Positions 22,765-34,035 of a stretch of DNA of 64,000 bases are shown here, piece after piece. Positions within the stretch are counted from its first letter, which is position 1. Every line of letters starts with the position of its first letter. Origin of the DNA: an uncultured Corynebacterium sp. (lineage in GTDB: Bacteria > Actinomycetota > Actinomycetes > Mycobacteriales > Mycobacteriaceae); assembly GCA_943913645.1 (NCBI GenBank), contig CALTYZ010000005.1, positions 1 through 64,000 on the forward strand, given 5' to 3'. The position numbers were made by a program, and so were the translations under genes. The notes under the pieces were generated by a model. That model was not told the DNA's origin. It saw only the letters and a program-made list of their open reading frames with translations, and ran no database searches.

Positions 22765-23784
22765 TCAGGAGCTTGCGAGATAGTGCTGAGCATCGATCGC
22801 CGCGCGGCAGCCCGAACCAGCTGCTGTGATCGCTTGCCGGTAGGTTTGATCCACCAGATCCCCGGCCGCAAACACACCCGGCACACTGGTGCGAGTAGAA
22901 GGTTCAGTAACCTGCACATATCCAGCCTCGTCGAGCGCGACCTGCCCAGCTAAAAATCCGGAGCGCGAATCATGGCCGATAGCGACGAACAGCGCGGTCG
23001 CATCCAACACTTGGCGCTCACCGGTAGCCACATTGAGCAGGTTCAACCCACCCACCTTGCCATCAGCCTCAACGACGGATTCCACAATCGTGTGGGTAAG
23101 AAACTCGATCTTGTCATTTTCACGAGCTCGTTCCAGCATGATCTTGGATGCGCGGAAATTATCAGAGCGGTGAATCAGCGTGACCTTCGAGCCGAACTTT
23201 GTCAGGAACGTCGCCTCCTCCATTGCTGAATCTCCCCCACCGACCACGGCGATGTGGTGATCTTTGAAAAAGAACCCATCGCACGTAGCGCACGTAGAGA
23301 CACCGTGGCCGGTCAGTTCGGCCTCCCCTGGTACCCCCAGGTGGCGCGGTGCGGCACCGGTAGCGAGGATGACCGCCCGGGCCCGAAACTCATCATCGCC
23401 CACATACACTTTCTTGATATCGCCTGAGAAATCCACTCGGTCAACCAGCTCAGAGCGCAAGTCCGCGCCGAACCTCTCCGCCTGCGTGCGCATCGCACCC
23501 ATGAGATCCGGGCCCAGGACTCCATCTGCGAAGCCAGGGAAGTTCTCCACGTCCGTGGTGTTCATCAGCTCGCCGCCATACTCATATCCCTCGAAGACAA
23601 GCGGGTTGAGTGCGGCGCGTGCAGCGTAGATTGCGGCGGTATAACCGGAAGGCCCAGAGCCGATGATGATCAGGTCGAAGATCCCGTCTGCAGGCGTTTG
23701 GGGATCGGCTTGTCCAGGGCTGTCGGAGGGACGTTCGGATGGTGGAGTCGTACTACCAAGATTGATAAAGCCGGGATCGGTCAT
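22765..23784 (-). CDS. trxB: Thioredoxin reductase
   Basis: 339 residues: FAD-binding [19 protein letters not shown], redox-active CATCDG, NADPH-binding [16 protein letters not shown]-terminal [22 protein letters not shown]. It reduces thioredoxin with NADPH. The N-terminus has a Pro/Ser-rich extension of about 35 residues compared with E. coli TrxB. It begins 31 bp after the sigM stop and precedes trxA; a SigM-trxB-trxA unit fits the known disulfide-stress role of corynebacterial SigM. Confidence 0.96.
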   Translation of the reverse strand: MTDPGFINLGSTTPPSERPSDSPGQADPQTPADGIFDLIIIGSGPSGYTAAIYAARAALNPLVFEGYEYGGELMNTTDVENFPGFADGVLGPDLMGAMRTQAERFGADLRSELVDRVDFSGDIKKVYVGDDEFRARAVILATGAAPRHLGVPGEAELTGHGVSTCATCDGFFFKDHHIAVVGGGDSAMEEATFLTKFGSKVTLIHRSDNFRASKIMLERARENDKIEFLTHTIVESVVEADGKVGGLNLLNVATGERQVLDATALFVAIGHDSRSGFLAGQVALDEAGYVQVTEPSTRTSVPGVFAAGDLVDQTYRQAITAAGSGCRAAIDAQHYLASS

Positions 23785-23814
23785 AGTCGACGAGTTTAAC
23801 CCGACGGGCCCGCC

Positions 23815-24366
23815 TTATTGTGCTGCGATCGCCGCGGCTACAGATTCCCTTGCCCGGTGGCGCCGAGATTTAATCGTTCCCGGCCGCACGCCCAGCTCAG
23901 TCGCGGCACCTTCAACGCTCATGCCGTAGACGTCAATAAGCAAAAGTGCTTTGCGCTGGGCGACTGGGAGTTTTGCCACCGCTTGGCGCAAGGCAAGAAA
24001 GTGCTCTAGCGTCGCTGTTGGATCATGCGCGAGGTAACGGTTGGCATCTTGGGGCAGCGTGTCGTGATCATCCAAACTCACCACCGGGCCGCGCCGTTGG
24101 ACGCGACGCTGATGGTCGATAGCGGCATTGGTAACGGTGCGGTGAAGCCAGGTGCTCAGCTTGGCCTCCCCGCGATATGTGTGCATGCTCTTGCTCGCGC
24201 GGAAAAGCGCTTCCTGCACGATGTCTTGCGCATCGTGTTCATCGCGTGCGTAGTTGCGAGCGACAAAGTACATGCGCTGCCGGTGTCGGCGCACGATCAG
24301 TTTGAAAGCGCGCGCGTCTCCCGCGACATAATCGTGCGCCAACTCGCGGTCAGTGCGGTGCGGCAT
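23815..24366 (-). CDS. sigM: ECF sigma factor, SigM-like
   Basis: 183 residues from ATG 24366 (MPHRTDRELAHDYVAGDARA), chosen because GAGGGGGAC lies about 6 nt upstream; the frame extends 15 codons further. Region 2 (RDEHDAQDIVQEALFRASKSM...LSTWLHRTVTNAAIDH) and region 4 (LPVAQRKALLLIDVYGMSVEGAATELGVRPGTIKSRRHRA) are clear. In C. glutamicum SigM sits beside trxB and controls thiol-oxidative stress genes. No anti-sigma gene is seen next to it. Confidence 0.92.
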   Translation of the reverse strand: MPHRTDRELAHDYVAGDARAFKLIVRRHRQRMYFVARNYARDEHDAQDIVQEALFRASKSMHTYRGEAKLSTWLHRTVTNAAIDHQRRVQRRGPVVSLDDHDTLPQDANRYLAHDPTATLEHFLALRQAVAKLPVAQRKALLLIDVYGMSVEGAATELGVRPGTIKSRRHRARESVAAAIAAQ

Positions 24367-24516
24367 GCCCAGTCCCCCTCGTCCCCGATGGCCAGTGAAA
24401 ATACTTCTCACCAGTATGCGCGCATCTGCCTGCTCACGGGGGATCTTGGATGCGCATTTTAGTGCACATGTGGTGCGCAGCCGAGAAAGGCGCTGCGGCC
24501 GAGCTCGTGCTCGCGC

Positions 24517-27500
24517 CTACCCGCGGTGAGAAAAGCCGATGAACTCGACTTCTCGGATCGTTTCCAGCGCGGCTTCCCCCCCGCCTTGCGGGTCCGCAGG
24601 CAGGTCCAAAACCACAGCATCAAGGGCAATGTTGTTGTCCACACTACGGCTGTCAATATCGATGGTGTTCTGTCCGCTTTGCAGCGCCCCCTCCGCCAGC
24701 AGCACGTTCGTTTTGCCGCTTCCGCGTTGTGGACGCTGCGCTGGCAAACCGTAGATACGGTAGGGCCCACCTGCTGAAGCGACATCAACAACTAACCGCT
24801 CGAGTGTGAACGGGCCCGCGGCAACACCAGCAGGCCGCAAGGACACCGCCGCAGCGCGCGCAGTTGACCAGGTAGTATCCGCATTTTGGTCGACGATATT
24901 GCCCACCAAGCCGTAACTATCTGCCGCACCGGTGCCATGCACAACCCCGTCGCGGAAATCCACCACCTCTGCACTGAGCGGGCCAATGACCACCGGAGCA
25001 ACATTATGGCGGTACTGGCCGTCGGCACCAAAGGCATTGTCGCTGCCGGGCTCAAGTGTTCGGTTCACCTCATTTTCAATGTGGTTTCCCTGCACCGTGT
25101 CAGGCGAGACCGGCGCATTTTGGTCGTTGCCGGAGAACACGCCCACCAGGTAGATCGTGAGCATCGCCACGAACACGACAGAGATCACCGTCAGCAAAGA
25201 AACTATCACCACAGTCAGCGGGCCATAGCGCCGGGCGCCGAAACCGCCTTTCAGCTCATCGGGTTCCTCTTCCTCCCGCGGCGCGGCTGGCACTGGGCTC
25301 AGGCGCACCGTGTCTGGGTGGCTCGCGTCCGCCCCGACATCACCCAGTGCGCCTCCGCCAGCATGCGCATCCGCATACTCCGGGTATTGGTCGTATCCAA
25401 GCTGGTCCGGGTCACCATAATCGGTGACAATGCCCGGCAGGTTCGCCTCGCGGCGCAAAGCAACCTGAATATCGCGGAAGTCCTGCGGGTCAATCGCTTC
25501 CGCGTTGACCAGCGCGCGGGTGTTGTGCACCAACTCATCCAAAGCAGAGGAGTTGACGTTTGTGGTCAGCAATTCCATCGCGGATGCGAACGCCTCAGCA
25601 TCGTTGTGAGCGGACGCGTCCGGCAACACTGCCGGGAATGCGAGGCGAACGCGGCCTTCGCCGTCAATACGCAGGCGCTGGCGGTTATCCAAACCGAGTG
25701 GAATGTCTTGGCTGCGCGCCGCGGCGAGCACGCCTGCCAACGGAGCGAGCGCATTGGCCACCGCCTCCGTGTGCAGGGTTTGCCCGCTTTCTGCCACGGC
25801 CTTGACTGAGCTGCCTTCAATCCAGTCGGCCACGATCAGCGCGCCGGTGCGATACGGGCGCACCTCCAAGATATTGGCGATCGCCGGGTGGTTGAGTTTG
25901 GCGATGCGCCCGGTGCGAGTTGCAATACCGGCAGCTTCGATTGCGGCCTCGCGCGGTGTTGGCGGTGCCATCGGCGAAGAACCGGTTGTATCCACAAAGG
26001 TCAGCGCAACTGGGCGTCCACTGCGCACCTCGCGGGCCTGCCAGAAGCTCGCACCTGTGGTGGCACCGTGGTCGCGGATCAGGCGGAAGCGCCCATCGGA
26101 AACAGATGCGCCGGGCACCAACCGTGGGCCACGGACCACACCGGCCGACATCGGTGGCGGCACTGGGGAGGCATTGAACGTGTCGGAGGGCAAAAATTGC
26201 GTGGACACGTCGCGTGGGTCGGCCACACCGGTGTCAATGGCGCGCTCTTCATCAGGGGTGATGAAGCGGCCGAAGCCAGGAATGCGGGCGAGTGCGCGGC
26301 CAAGGTTTTGCACCTCAGGCAGCTGTGAGCGCGCCAGCACAAGACCGGTTGCAATGATGAACACCAGCCCGAGGAACGCCACCTCGATGAGTGAACCAAG
26401 CGACGGGACTCCCACTATCGCGCCGAGCACCCGCGGCAGGTCGATGCCAGCGAAGTCGCGCACCAGCCACCGCAACAAGACGATGACGCCGACACCGATG
26501 ATTGCCGCCCCGAGCGCCCACGTTGAGGTGTGAATGATCGCGTGCGTTTTCAGTGTGCCGAGTTTGCGCTTGAGCAGCAGCGCGCCGATGAATGCACCGG
26601 CGACAAACCCGAAGCCGTTTGCTGCGCCAAGCAGCACTACCACGTGCTGGGGGCTGTTGGCCACCAGCGGTGCGAGGTAGGACAGCACAATTTTGGTGAT
26701 GGTAATCCCGGCGATGATCAGCGTCGGTGTCCACGCCTCCTCCCGCGCGTAGAACACACGCAGGTGCAGCATGACCAGGGCGTACGGGATCAACGTGAAG
26801 GCGGAGAAGCTGATCGTCAGACCGAGGGTGTGCGCTGCTTCCTCGGTGAACCTGCCGTAGCCGAAGAGTGCTTGGCCGATTTCTGGCCCCAGGGCGGTCA
26901 TGAACACGATGATCGGGATCAGCGCGATAAAGGTGAGCTTGGTGCCCATCGTCAGGTCAGAGACCACTGCGGCGTCATCACCATTGGCGGCGTTGCGGCT
27001 CAGCCGCGGCATGATTGCCGTCAGCAGGGTGACACCGATGATGCCGTAGGGCATCTGCAGCAACATCCAGTGCTGCTGGTAGATAATCGGCGCACCCGGG
27101 TCAGCGGCGAACGCGAGGCGCGTGGTAATCACATACCCCAGTTGGCTGATGGCCACGTACATGACGATGGCCAGCGCCATCCCGCCAAACTGCTTGAGGC
27201 GCTCATCAATGCCCCACAGCGGCCGCAGGTCAATGCCGAGTTTGCGCAGTGCGGGCAGCATGATCAGACACTGCACCACCACACCAAGAGTGGTACCGAG
27301 GCCGAGCAAGAGCACGTGCGGATCGCGTATCGACGCCGGCGTTGCCGGGTCCAACTGCCCCGGCAATGCCATATACGCACCAAGTACGACAATCGAGACA
27401 ATATTGTTCGCCACCGGGGCCCAGGCACCGGGCCGGAAGTGCTCCTTCGTGTTCAAAATCGCCATGAACAGCGAGAACATGCCGTAGAAGAAGATCTGCG

Positions 27501-28221
27501 GCAACAAAAGGTAAGCAAACGAGGTGATTTGGACAATGTTGCCCTTACTGTCCTCGTCCACCATGATCTCCGCCAGCCACGGCGCTGCTATCACAGCGGC
27601 GAGGCTGACCACCGTCATCAGGGTCAGAGTGAGGGTGAACAGGCGGCGGATAAACGCTGCACCGTGGTCAGCGTCTTCCTTTTCTGCGCGTACCAGCACC
27701 GGCACCACCAGCGCGGTGAGCACCGAGCCGAGCACAATCTCGGTGATCATGTTCGGCAGCGTGTTCGCGGTGTTGAACGCTGAGGCGACGACCTCGCCAA
27801 GCGCAGCGCCGATGAGCACCGTGCGGATAAATCCGGTGATGCGCGAGATCAGCGTTGCAATCGCCATCGACCCGGTAGCGCGTACCACCTCGCCTTGCTT
27901 TGCGCCCTCGCCGGATTCCTTTCGCTGTGCTTGGCCGCCGCGTTCCGTTGCGCCCGTGGTGTGTCCGTCACCGGTGGTACGTGCACTGTCGTTTGCTGAT
28001 GAGCCGACTGCTGTAGTGTCTGTCGACTCAGACTCAACGATCGTTTCGCCTTTCGGGCTGGTAGTCAGCAATGAGCGATCAGGTGCTGCGTGGTCAGTGT
28101 CCGCCGAGTGTTTTGTTTTCCTCGGTGCGGGCACCGGCGCAGGTGGCGCCGGTGTGACGATGCGCCGCCGCAGGCCAGCACCCTGCTGGTGCTCATCCGG
28201 CTGTGTCACGTCGTTCTCCAT
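24517..28221 (-). CDS. murJ: MurJ lipid II flippase fused to pseudokinase and extracellular domain
   Basis: 1234 residues. A disordered, Thr/Ser/Gly-rich first ~110 residues; then a MurJ/MviN core with about 14 membrane segments (from GSMAIATLISRITGFIRTVLIG to VFIIATGLVLA), the lipid II flippase. A cytoplasmic kinase-like domain follows at about 700-900, but key residues are gone: VALTFVD lacks the ATP-binding Lys, and the HRD/DFG equivalents are LGLDN and AFP. After a further membrane segment (VVIVSLLTVISVVFVAMLTIYLVGVF) comes an extracellular beta-rich, F5/8-type-C-like domain. This is the layout of mycobacterial MviN (Rv3910), whose pseudokinase recruits FhaA. Confidence 0.95.
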   Translation of the reverse strand: MENDVTQPDEHQQGAGLRRRIVTPAPPAPVPAPRKTKHSADTDHAAPDRSLLTTSPKGETIVESESTDTTAVGSSANDSARTTGDGHTTGATERGGQAQRKESGEGAKQGEVVRATGSMAIATLISRITGFIRTVLIGAALGEVVASAFNTANTLPNMITEIVLGSVLTALVVPVLVRAEKEDADHGAAFIRRLFTLTLTLMTVVSLAAVIAAPWLAEIMVDEDSKGNIVQITSFAYLLLPQIFFYGMFSLFMAILNTKEHFRPGAWAPVANNIVSIVVLGAYMALPGQLDPATPASIRDPHVLLLGLGTTLGVVVQCLIMLPALRKLGIDLRPLWGIDERLKQFGGMALAIVMYVAISQLGYVITTRLAFAADPGAPIIYQQHWMLLQMPYGIIGVTLLTAIMPRLSRNAANGDDAAVVSDLTMGTKLTFIALIPIIVFMTALGPEIGQALFGYGRFTEEAAHTLGLTISFSAFTLIPYALVMLHLRVFYAREEAWTPTLIIAGITITKIVLSYLAPLVANSPQHVVVLLGAANGFGFVAGAFIGALLLKRKLGTLKTHAIIHTSTWALGAAIIGVGVIVLLRWLVRDFAGIDLPRVLGAIVGVPSLGSLIEVAFLGLVFIIATGLVLARSQLPEVQNLGRALARIPGFGRFITPDEERAIDTGVADPRDVSTQFLPSDTFNASPVPPPMSAGVVRGPRLVPGASVSDGRFRLIRDHGATTGASFWQAREVRSGRPVALTFVDTTGSSPMAPPTPREAAIEAAGIATRTGRIAKLNHPAIANILEVRPYRTGALIVADWIEGSSVKAVAESGQTLHTEAVANALAPLAGVLAAARSQDIPLGLDNRQRLRIDGEGRVRLAFPAVLPDASAHNDAEAFASAMELLTTNVNSSALDELVHNTRALVNAEAIDPQDFRDIQVALRREANLPGIVTDYGDPDQLGYDQYPEYADAHAGGGALGDVGADASHPDTVRLSPVPAAPREEEEPDELKGGFGARRYGPLTVVIVSLLTVISVVFVAMLTIYLVGVFSGNDQNAPVSPDTVQGNHIENEVNRTLEPGSDNAFGADGQYRHNVAPVVIGPLSAEVVDFRDGVVHGTGAADSYGLVGNIVDQNADTTWSTARAAAVSLRPAGVAAGPFTLERLVVDVASAGGPYRIYGLPAQRPQRGSGKTNVLLAEGALQSGQNTIDIDSRSVDNNIALDAVVLDLPADPQGGGEAALETIREVEFIGFSHRG

Positions 28222-28253
28222 TCACGATGGTGGTACTTCAACTTTGCGTCATT

Positions 28254-30839
28254 CTAGGTATCAGCCGCGTCTGGCGGTGCCCCATTGGTGGTAGGTTCAC
28301 TACGTTTTCGGCGTTTGCCGATCCTGTACAGGAAAAGCAAAGCAACGATGGCTCCCCCGCTGGCCAGCAGCGTACCGCTGCGGAGCGCTATTTGTGGTGT
28401 GCGCACCGAAATATCAACTGGCCGCGAGATGGCGTTGCCGTGTGGGCCGGCAAGATACAGCTGCAAATTCGCGCTTCGGGTGTCTGCAGGCAGATCTGCA
28501 GTCATCTGCACAGTGACCGAACCGCGCGCGGGGATGCGCAGGTCATCGGGCACGTTGAGGCGCGATCCGTCGGTTGCGGAGTAGCGGATGGCAGCGTCGA
28601 CCGGCAGCGGCATACCGTTTTGGGCGACAATGAGCAGCGGGCTTGACGCAGATGTGCGGGTGTAGACATTGCCCGGCGGGATCAGGGAGACTGCCTCACG
28701 CAAGTCCCCCAGCGTCGCCCGGGAGCCGCTGAGCCGGTAGCTCGTCGCCGTTACCGCTTCGCGGTACCCGGCTCGGGTACGCCGCCCGGTGGGTGAAAAC
28801 GCGTTGAGAATGTCGCGGCGCAGCGGCAGCGTGAAACCATAGCGGGTCAGCGCAATTGATGGGTCGGGCACAAGCATTGCAGACAGGTCGTTGATGAAGC
28901 CGGTTTGCTGGGTAGCACTGAGAACTTCACTGTCTGAGTACACCGTCGGGTCTGCAAATACTGTGCCGATGTGGCCGGCTTGGCTAATTGCCGCATCCTT
29001 ATCGGGGGTGAGGTAGGCATTGAGTGGTACGGGGTTGGCAGCGCCGGAGGTGATCAGATCGGCCACGGTGTCAAGCACGGTGGCGGCGGCGTTTGCATCC
29101 CACGACGCGGGTGGGTTGACAAATACTGGTTGCGCTTCCGGGGCAGCGGTGGTGGTCCAGGCGTTTTGCACCGCTAGCTGGATCGCGGCGGCGGCGTTGA
29201 TCGCGCGGGCGCGTGGAGAATCGAGTGCGTAGTCGTAGCGCAGTGTCTCATTGGAGTAGCCAGCGGTTTCTGGGCTAAGGCCGATGGTGGCAAGGGTGGC
29301 GGCGAGTGCGTCATTGTAGGTCACTGCCATGATGCCCGGGCCCAACCAACGAAAGCGCTGCGCCGCCTCGGAGCTCTCAGCACCACCAGTATCGACGGTG
29401 CCTGCCGGAACAAGGACGCGCACTGGCGATTCAGGTGGGGGTGCTGCTGCCCACGCGGGCGCACCCATCTGGTGGTCTTCGAGCGCGCTGCGGCCGTGGG
29501 CACCAGCGGTATCATCAGCGCGCTGCCAGTCACGTTCTTGGCGGGCGACGGCGCGCTCCCACGACCCACTTAGCCCCTCAGTTGGAATGGTTGAGCGGCT
29601 GTGATCAGCCCAGCCAAGCGCAGCGACCGTCTCTGCGTTCACGTAGCCCGAGCTGGGTACTACGGTGTTCATGATGCCGGTTGTGCCGAGCACACTGCTG
29701 AGGGCAAACGGGCCACGCTCGATTGCTTCGCGTACCAGCCAGGGGTCGCCGACACGCACGACGGCGTTGATGTCGGTGTTGGACCACGGCAGCGCCACGG
29801 TGCACCCGTTGTGGGCGATGCGTCGTACCTTTTCCATCCACAGTGCTGCGTTGTGTGAGCCGTCACCAGGCCCACCAGGGGGTGCGTGGTGTGACTGCCC
29901 CCAACTGTCACGCAAGCGCTTCGGCTCCTCAACAGCGGGTTTGCGTGCTGTTGACACGCGGTAGCCGTCGGCCATGCGCTCAACGGTTTCAATCAGTGCT
30001 GGATCGAGTGCTGCGCACATTGCATCGGCAACCTCCTGGTTAGCGGTTGCCTCAAGATAGCGATCCACCAGCTGTGTCAGACGCCCCTCGGGCGTGAGTT
30101 GGCTTGCGAGTTGCTCGGATGCGAGCACAAGCTCGGGGTTTTCCGGCGCTTCCCCAGTTTCACCGGGGACAATGTCAATAGCGGCGGAAATCGGGTACAG
30201 CGCAGTAAACCCCGCGGCCTGCGTGTTTTCTGGAAGGGCGGTAGGAGTACTCGGGCGTGCCGCAAGATGAAAACGCTCCGTGTCCAAGGTGGTGCCGTCA
30301 GCATCGGCAAGGCGGATCAGCATCGGGTACACATTTGGTGCGGGCAGCGGCAACTCGTCTGGAGTGAAAACCAGGTGCAGTTCAAGCGCATTGCCTGGCT
30401 CGATGTGTGTCTTGAGTTCACGGGGCTGGCCGGCGGTTGTGTATTCATCGCTTGCCGCTACGGCAGCTACTCGCTGGTCAGAGACAGAACCGGTTGCTGG
30501 GCCTCGTTGCACTGTGACTGTGAGGTCGCTCAGTGTGCGCTGCGACAGGTTGGTCACGCGCAATTTCATCTCAAACTCGCTGCCGTCGGTGGCTGACGGT
30601 GCCTCAAGCAGGGTAAGCTGCGCCTGTTCACCTTCGCCCGCCCGGATCGCGGGGTTGACCCACTGGGGGGCAACATCGGCGCTATTTGGGTCAAGTGGGA
30701 CCCCGGGTGCGGCGGCGGCAGGCGGCAGCGTGGTGAGTGTCGTCGCAAGCGTGGTGGTGGCTGCGGTGATGACCGCGGTGATAACAGCGGTGCACCAGGC
30801 GCGGGAGGCCGTGCGCGCCCGCGTGGCAAAACGCGTCAT
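28254..30839 (-). CDS. DUF6049 exported membrane-anchored protein
   Basis: 861 residues: an N-terminal signal sequence ending in [10 protein letters not shown], a large extracytoplasmic region beginning with an immunoglobulin-like part ([21 protein letters not shown]), and one C-terminal membrane segment followed by a basic tail ([20 protein letters not shown]). It corresponds in size, topology and position (between murJ and the NUDIX gene) to Rv3909, of the DUF6049 family. Function unknown; the constant partnership with murJ points to envelope assembly. Its start overlaps the NUDIX stop by 4 bp; it ends 32 bp before murJ. Confidence 0.85.
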   Translation of the reverse strand: MTRFATRARTASRAWCTAVITAVITAATTTLATTLTTLPPAAAAPGVPLDPNSADVAPQWVNPAIRAGEGEQAQLTLLEAPSATDGSEFEMKLRVTNLSQRTLSDLTVTVQRGPATGSVSDQRVAAVAASDEYTTAGQPRELKTHIEPGNALELHLVFTPDELPLPAPNVYPMLIRLADADGTTLDTERFHLAARPSTPTALPENTQAAGFTALYPISAAIDIVPGETGEAPENPELVLASEQLASQLTPEGRLTQLVDRYLEATANQEVADAMCAALDPALIETVERMADGYRVSTARKPAVEEPKRLRDSWGQSHHAPPGGPGDGSHNAALWMEKVRRIAHNGCTVALPWSNTDINAVVRVGDPWLVREAIERGPFALSSVLGTTGIMNTVVPSSGYVNAETVAALGWADHSRSTIPTEGLSGSWERAVARQERDWQRADDTAGAHGRSALEDHQMGAPAWAAAPPPESPVRVLVPAGTVDTGGAESSEAAQRFRWLGPGIMAVTYNDALAATLATIGLSPETAGYSNETLRYDYALDSPRARAINAAAAIQLAVQNAWTTTAAPEAQPVFVNPPASWDANAAATVLDTVADLITSGAANPVPLNAYLTPDKDAAISQAGHIGTVFADPTVYSDSEVLSATQQTGFINDLSAMLVPDPSIALTRYGFTLPLRRDILNAFSPTGRRTRAGYREAVTATSYRLSGSRATLGDLREAVSLIPPGNVYTRTSASSPLLIVAQNGMPLPVDAAIRYSATDGSRLNVPDDLRIPARGSVTVQMTADLPADTRSANLQLYLAGPHGNAISRPVDISVRTPQIALRSGTLLASGGAIVALLFLYRIGKRRKRSEPTTNGAPPDAADT

Positions 30840-31750
30840 CTGGGTGTCGCCCTTCCGGCTTTCGCTTCCTTTCTCGCCAGTGCCGGCATCCGGTCGACGG
30901 CGATGCGGGCGAGCTTGCGTTCATCTGCGTAGGCGAGCCGCTCAATCAGCTCGCTCAACGGCACCCAGGTGACTTCTGTGACTTCCGGGTCTTCATCGTT
31001 GAACTCGCCATCGACGTAGCGCAGCAGGTTGTGGTGCACGGTTTTGTGAATGCGTACCCCGTCGGAGACGAACCAGTAGTCAATGGTGCCAAGGGTGTCA
31101 AAGGCCTCCCCGAGGATGCCAGTTTCTTCCCACACCTCGCGTTCTGCGGTTTTCCATTGGTGCTCGCCGTTTTCGACGTGGCCTTTCGGCATGGACCACA
31201 AGAGCCGCCCGCGACGATCCAGCCGGCCGATTAACGCGGCATAGATTTGCCCAAGGTCAACATCACCGTTTGGGGCGACGGCTTCCGCCATCCCAGAGAC
31301 GACCAACCCGCCTGCGGAAGTCTCATCGCGTGTGTCCATGGGGGACGCGTAGCGGTCTTGGTATTGCAGTTTGCGGCGTTGCTGGTTGCTGCGCTTTGAT
31401 TTTGCACGTCCCGCGGGTGCTTTGCCGCGGCGGCGACGCTGTTGGTTGTGCTTCTGCGTCCCGCTGCGCTTCGCGTGTTGCTTCGTCTTCTGTTTGTTGC
31501 CCTGTTTGTTGCCTTGCTTGTGTTTGCTTGTCCCCTGGTGTTGCGCCGCCGGTTGTTGGTCCCCCTGCTGGTTGGCGTTGTGGTTGGTGTTCGCTTTTGC
31601 CTTTGCGCCTGACCCTCGGCGGCGGCGCGAGCGGCGGCGACTCCGGGTGGAGCCGGCTTTGCGCCCCTCCCCCGCCGGGCGTTTCTGCTCGCCCTGGGTT
31701 GCCCCCTGGGGTGCAGCGGCGCCGGGGGCGGGCCGAGTGTTGTCAGTCAT
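30836..31750 (-). CDS. NUDIX hydrolase (MutT4-like) with basic disordered N-terminus
   Basis: 304 residues. The first ~135 are Lys/Arg/Gln/Asn/Gly-rich (e.g. [18 protein letters not shown]), likely disordered and nucleic-acid binding. The NUDIX domain follows, with box GHVENGE...REVWEETGI carrying all conserved Gly, Arg and Glu residues. Homologues at this position (MutT4, Rv3908) hydrolyse nucleotide diphosphate derivatives. It is the first gene of the NUDIX-DUF6049-murJ unit, overlapping DUF6049 by 4 bp, and diverges from pcnA. Confidence 0.88.
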   Translation of the reverse strand: MTDNTRPAPGAAAPQGATQGEQKRPAGEGRKAGSTRSRRRSRRRRGSGAKAKANTNHNANQQGDQQPAAQHQGTSKHKQGNKQGNKQKTKQHAKRSGTQKHNQQRRRRGKAPAGRAKSKRSNQQRRKLQYQDRYASPMDTRDETSAGGLVVSGMAEAVAPNGDVDLGQIYAALIGRLDRRGRLLWSMPKGHVENGEHQWKTAEREVWEETGILGEAFDTLGTIDYWFVSDGVRIHKTVHHNLLRYVDGEFNDEDPEVTEVTWVPLSELIERLAYADERKLARIAVDRMPALARKEAKAGRATPR

Positions 31751-31825
31751 TCGCTCAATCGTAACCGGCTCACTGGCTGTTTTGGTATTTTTCGGCTTGT
31801 TGGCGGGCGGTGTCGCCGGGGTATC

Positions 31826-33340
31826 GTGGTACGGGTGACCACGCCTGAAACCTACCCCGAAGTGTTTGATTTGCCTGACCCGCAGGATCCGAATGCGGTG
31901 GCGGTGGTGATGTCGCGGGTGCAGGGGGGCGTCGAAAAGCAGATGAGCGTCATTGAGCCGCTCGCCCGGGCGTTCGCGCAGCGCGGGGAGGCGCTTTATT
32001 TGGTGGGTGGTCCGGTGCGTGACGCGATGCTGGGCAAACTGGGCAACGACTTTGACTTCACCACTTCGGCGCGCCCGGACACGATCCGCGAAATACTGGA
32101 CGCGTGGGGCGAGAAAACCTGGGATACCGGCATTGAGTACGGCACTGTTTCTGCGATCAAGCAGGGCAATCAGGTAGAAATCACCACTTTTCGCGCCGAT
32201 GTGTATGACGGGGTGACGCGCAACCCGGAGGTGACCTTCGGCGACACGCTCGACGGTGACTTATTGCGCCGCGATTTCGCCTGCAATGCGATGGCAGTGG
32301 AGCTTTCGCTTGTCGACGCCTCCCTGCACCCCCAATTTCACGACCCCGTCAACGGGTTGGAAGACGTCTTGCACCGTCGCCTTGACACCCCACAAGCGCC
32401 GGAGGTGTCCTTTCACGATGACCCACTGCGCATGCTGCGTGCCGCCCGCTTCGTCTCCCAGCTGGGCTTTGTTGTCGTGCCGCGGGTTCGTGCCGCGATG
32501 ACGGATATGGCTGCGGAGATTCGTCGCATCACCCCGGAGCGGATCCAGGCAGAGCTTGACAAACTCATGATTGGTGCGCGCCCTTGGGAGGGCATTGACC
32601 TGCTTGTAGAAACTGGGCTAGCACGGCACGTGCTGCCCGAGGTTCCGGCCCTGCAGCTGGAGCGCGATGAGCACATGCAGCACAAGGATGTCTACCGCCA
32701 CTCGCTGACCGTGTTGCGCCAGGCAACTGAGCTGGAAGACCCAGAAGAAGGCCCGGATTTGAAGTTGCGGTGGGCGGCGTTGTTGCATGACATCGGCAAA
32801 CCCGCCACCCGCGCGCCGAAGGAAGGCGGCGGGGTGAGCTTTCATCACCACGAGGTGGTCGGCGCGAAGATGACGCGCAAACGCTTGCGGGCATTGAAGT
32901 ATCCCAAACACGTTGTTGAAGATGTTGGCCAACTGGTGTATCTGCACATGCGTTTTCACGGCTTCGGCGAGGGCCAGTGGACTGATTCTGCGGTGCGCCG
33001 CTACGTCACCGATGCTGGGGATTTGCTGCCGAAGCTGCACAAGCTGGTGCGGGCGGATTGCACGACGCGAAACCCAAAGAAGGCGAAGCGTTTGCAGCGC
33101 ACCTACGACCACCTTGAGGAGCGGATCGCGGACATCGCGGCAAAAGAAGACCTCGCGCGCGTTCGCCCCGATTTGGATGGCAACGAAATTATGAGGATAC
33201 TTTCCCTCGAACCTGGCCCCGAGGTGGGCAAGGCTTGGAAATATATGAAAGAGTTGCGTTTGGAACGCGGTGAGCTTGATCACGACGAGGCCGTCGCCGA
33301 ACTTCAACGCTGGTGGGAGGAGCAGCAAGGCGATGGCTGA
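31826..33340 (+). CDS. pcnA: CCA tRNA nucleotidyltransferase
   Basis: 504 residues from GTG 31826; GTG 31835 is an alternative, and a TATCGT box at 31822-31827 would favour a leaderless start at 31835. Polymerase beta-type head [21 protein letters not shown], arm region [29 protein letters not shown], then an HD domain ([10 protein letters not shown]) with [10 protein letters not shown]. It adds or repairs CCA ends of tRNA. The position opposite mutT4-DUF6049-murJ is conserved in Corynebacteriales (Rv3907c). Confidence 0.95.
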   Translation: MVRVTTPETYPEVFDLPDPQDPNAVAVVMSRVQGGVEKQMSVIEPLARAFAQRGEALYLVGGPVRDAMLGKLGNDFDFTTSARPDTIREILDAWGEKTWDTGIEYGTVSAIKQGNQVEITTFRADVYDGVTRNPEVTFGDTLDGDLLRRDFACNAMAVELSLVDASLHPQFHDPVNGLEDVLHRRLDTPQAPEVSFHDDPLRMLRAARFVSQLGFVVVPRVRAAMTDMAAEIRRITPERIQAELDKLMIGARPWEGIDLLVETGLARHVLPEVPALQLERDEHMQHKDVYRHSLTVLRQATELEDPEEGPDLKLRWAALLHDIGKPATRAPKEGGGVSFHHHEVVGAKMTRKRLRALKYPKHVVEDVGQLVYLHMRFHGFGEGQWTDSAVRRYVTDAGDLLPKLHKLVRADCTTRNPKKAKRLQRTYDHLEERIADIAAKEDLARVRPDLDGNEIMRILSLEPGPEVGKAWKYMKELRLERGELDHDEAVAELQRWWEEQQGDG

Positions 33341-33941
33341 GTATTTCTACGCCGACAGGTTGTTCAACGCACTTGAACGCGTTGAGCCCGGCCCTGGCAT
33401 GCTGCTGATTTCTGCTCCCGGCATGCTCTCAACAGATTTCGCCCGCACGGTCGTGCTTGTGCTCGAACATGAGGCGGACCACACTATCGGTGTTGTGCTC
33501 AACCACCGCAGCGAGTTGGCCGTGTTCAACGTGATGGCTGACTGGGCAGAGCTTGTTGCCCCACCACAAGCGCTCTATATTGGCGGGCCGGTCTCGCCCC
33601 AGTCCGCGATTGCTGTGGGTGTGACGAAAAATGGTGTGGATATTGATTCCCACCCGCGGTTTACCCGCCTGGCTAATCGCCTTGTGCATGTGGACCTGGA
33701 TGCTGATCCGGCAACGCTTGGTGATGACGTTGATGGGTTGCGTATTTTCGCCGGGTATGCGGCGTGGCAGGAAGGCCAGTTAGATGAGGAGATCCTGCGC
33801 GGTGACTGGTATGTTGCCCCCGCGCTGCCAACAGATGTAATTGCCCCGGCTGGTGCTGATCTGTGGGGTGATGTCATGCGCCGCCAGCCGATGCCGTTGC
33901 CGCTGTTTGCTACCTTCCCCGCTAACCTGGAGGACAACTAG
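33333..33941 (+). CDS. YqgE/AlgH family protein (UPF0301)
   Basis: 202 residues from ATG 33333 ([20 protein letters not shown]), which overlaps the pcnA stop by 8 bp and has AGGAG/AAGG elements upstream; the frame extends further but into pcnA. Conserved features of the family: GMLLISAPGMLSTDFARTVVLVLEH, GVVLNHRSE, YIGGPVSPQSAIAVG, RIFAGYAAWQEGQLDEE. Cytoplasmic; biochemical role not settled. Coupled to pcnA. Confidence 0.93.
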   Translation: MAEYFYADRLFNALERVEPGPGMLLISAPGMLSTDFARTVVLVLEHEADHTIGVVLNHRSELAVFNVMADWAELVAPPQALYIGGPVSPQSAIAVGVTKNGVDIDSHPRFTRLANRLVHVDLDADPATLGDDVDGLRIFAGYAAWQEGQLDEEILRGDWYVAPALPTDVIAPAGADLWGDVMRRQPMPLPLFATFPANLEDN

Positions 33942-34035
33942 ACCTAAACCCGCAGCTACAGTGGCTGACTAGCGGTACTGAGGGGCCAACACTGTAGGGA
34001 TAGCACGGCAAGGGGCAACAGCAAGGAGGAGTGCG

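Noticed and set aside
26530..27783. Long 417-codon plus-strand frame across murJ
   Set aside because: It is rich in His, Gln, Arg and Asp, the usual signature of an antisense shadow, and lies opposite the conserved MurJ membrane core.
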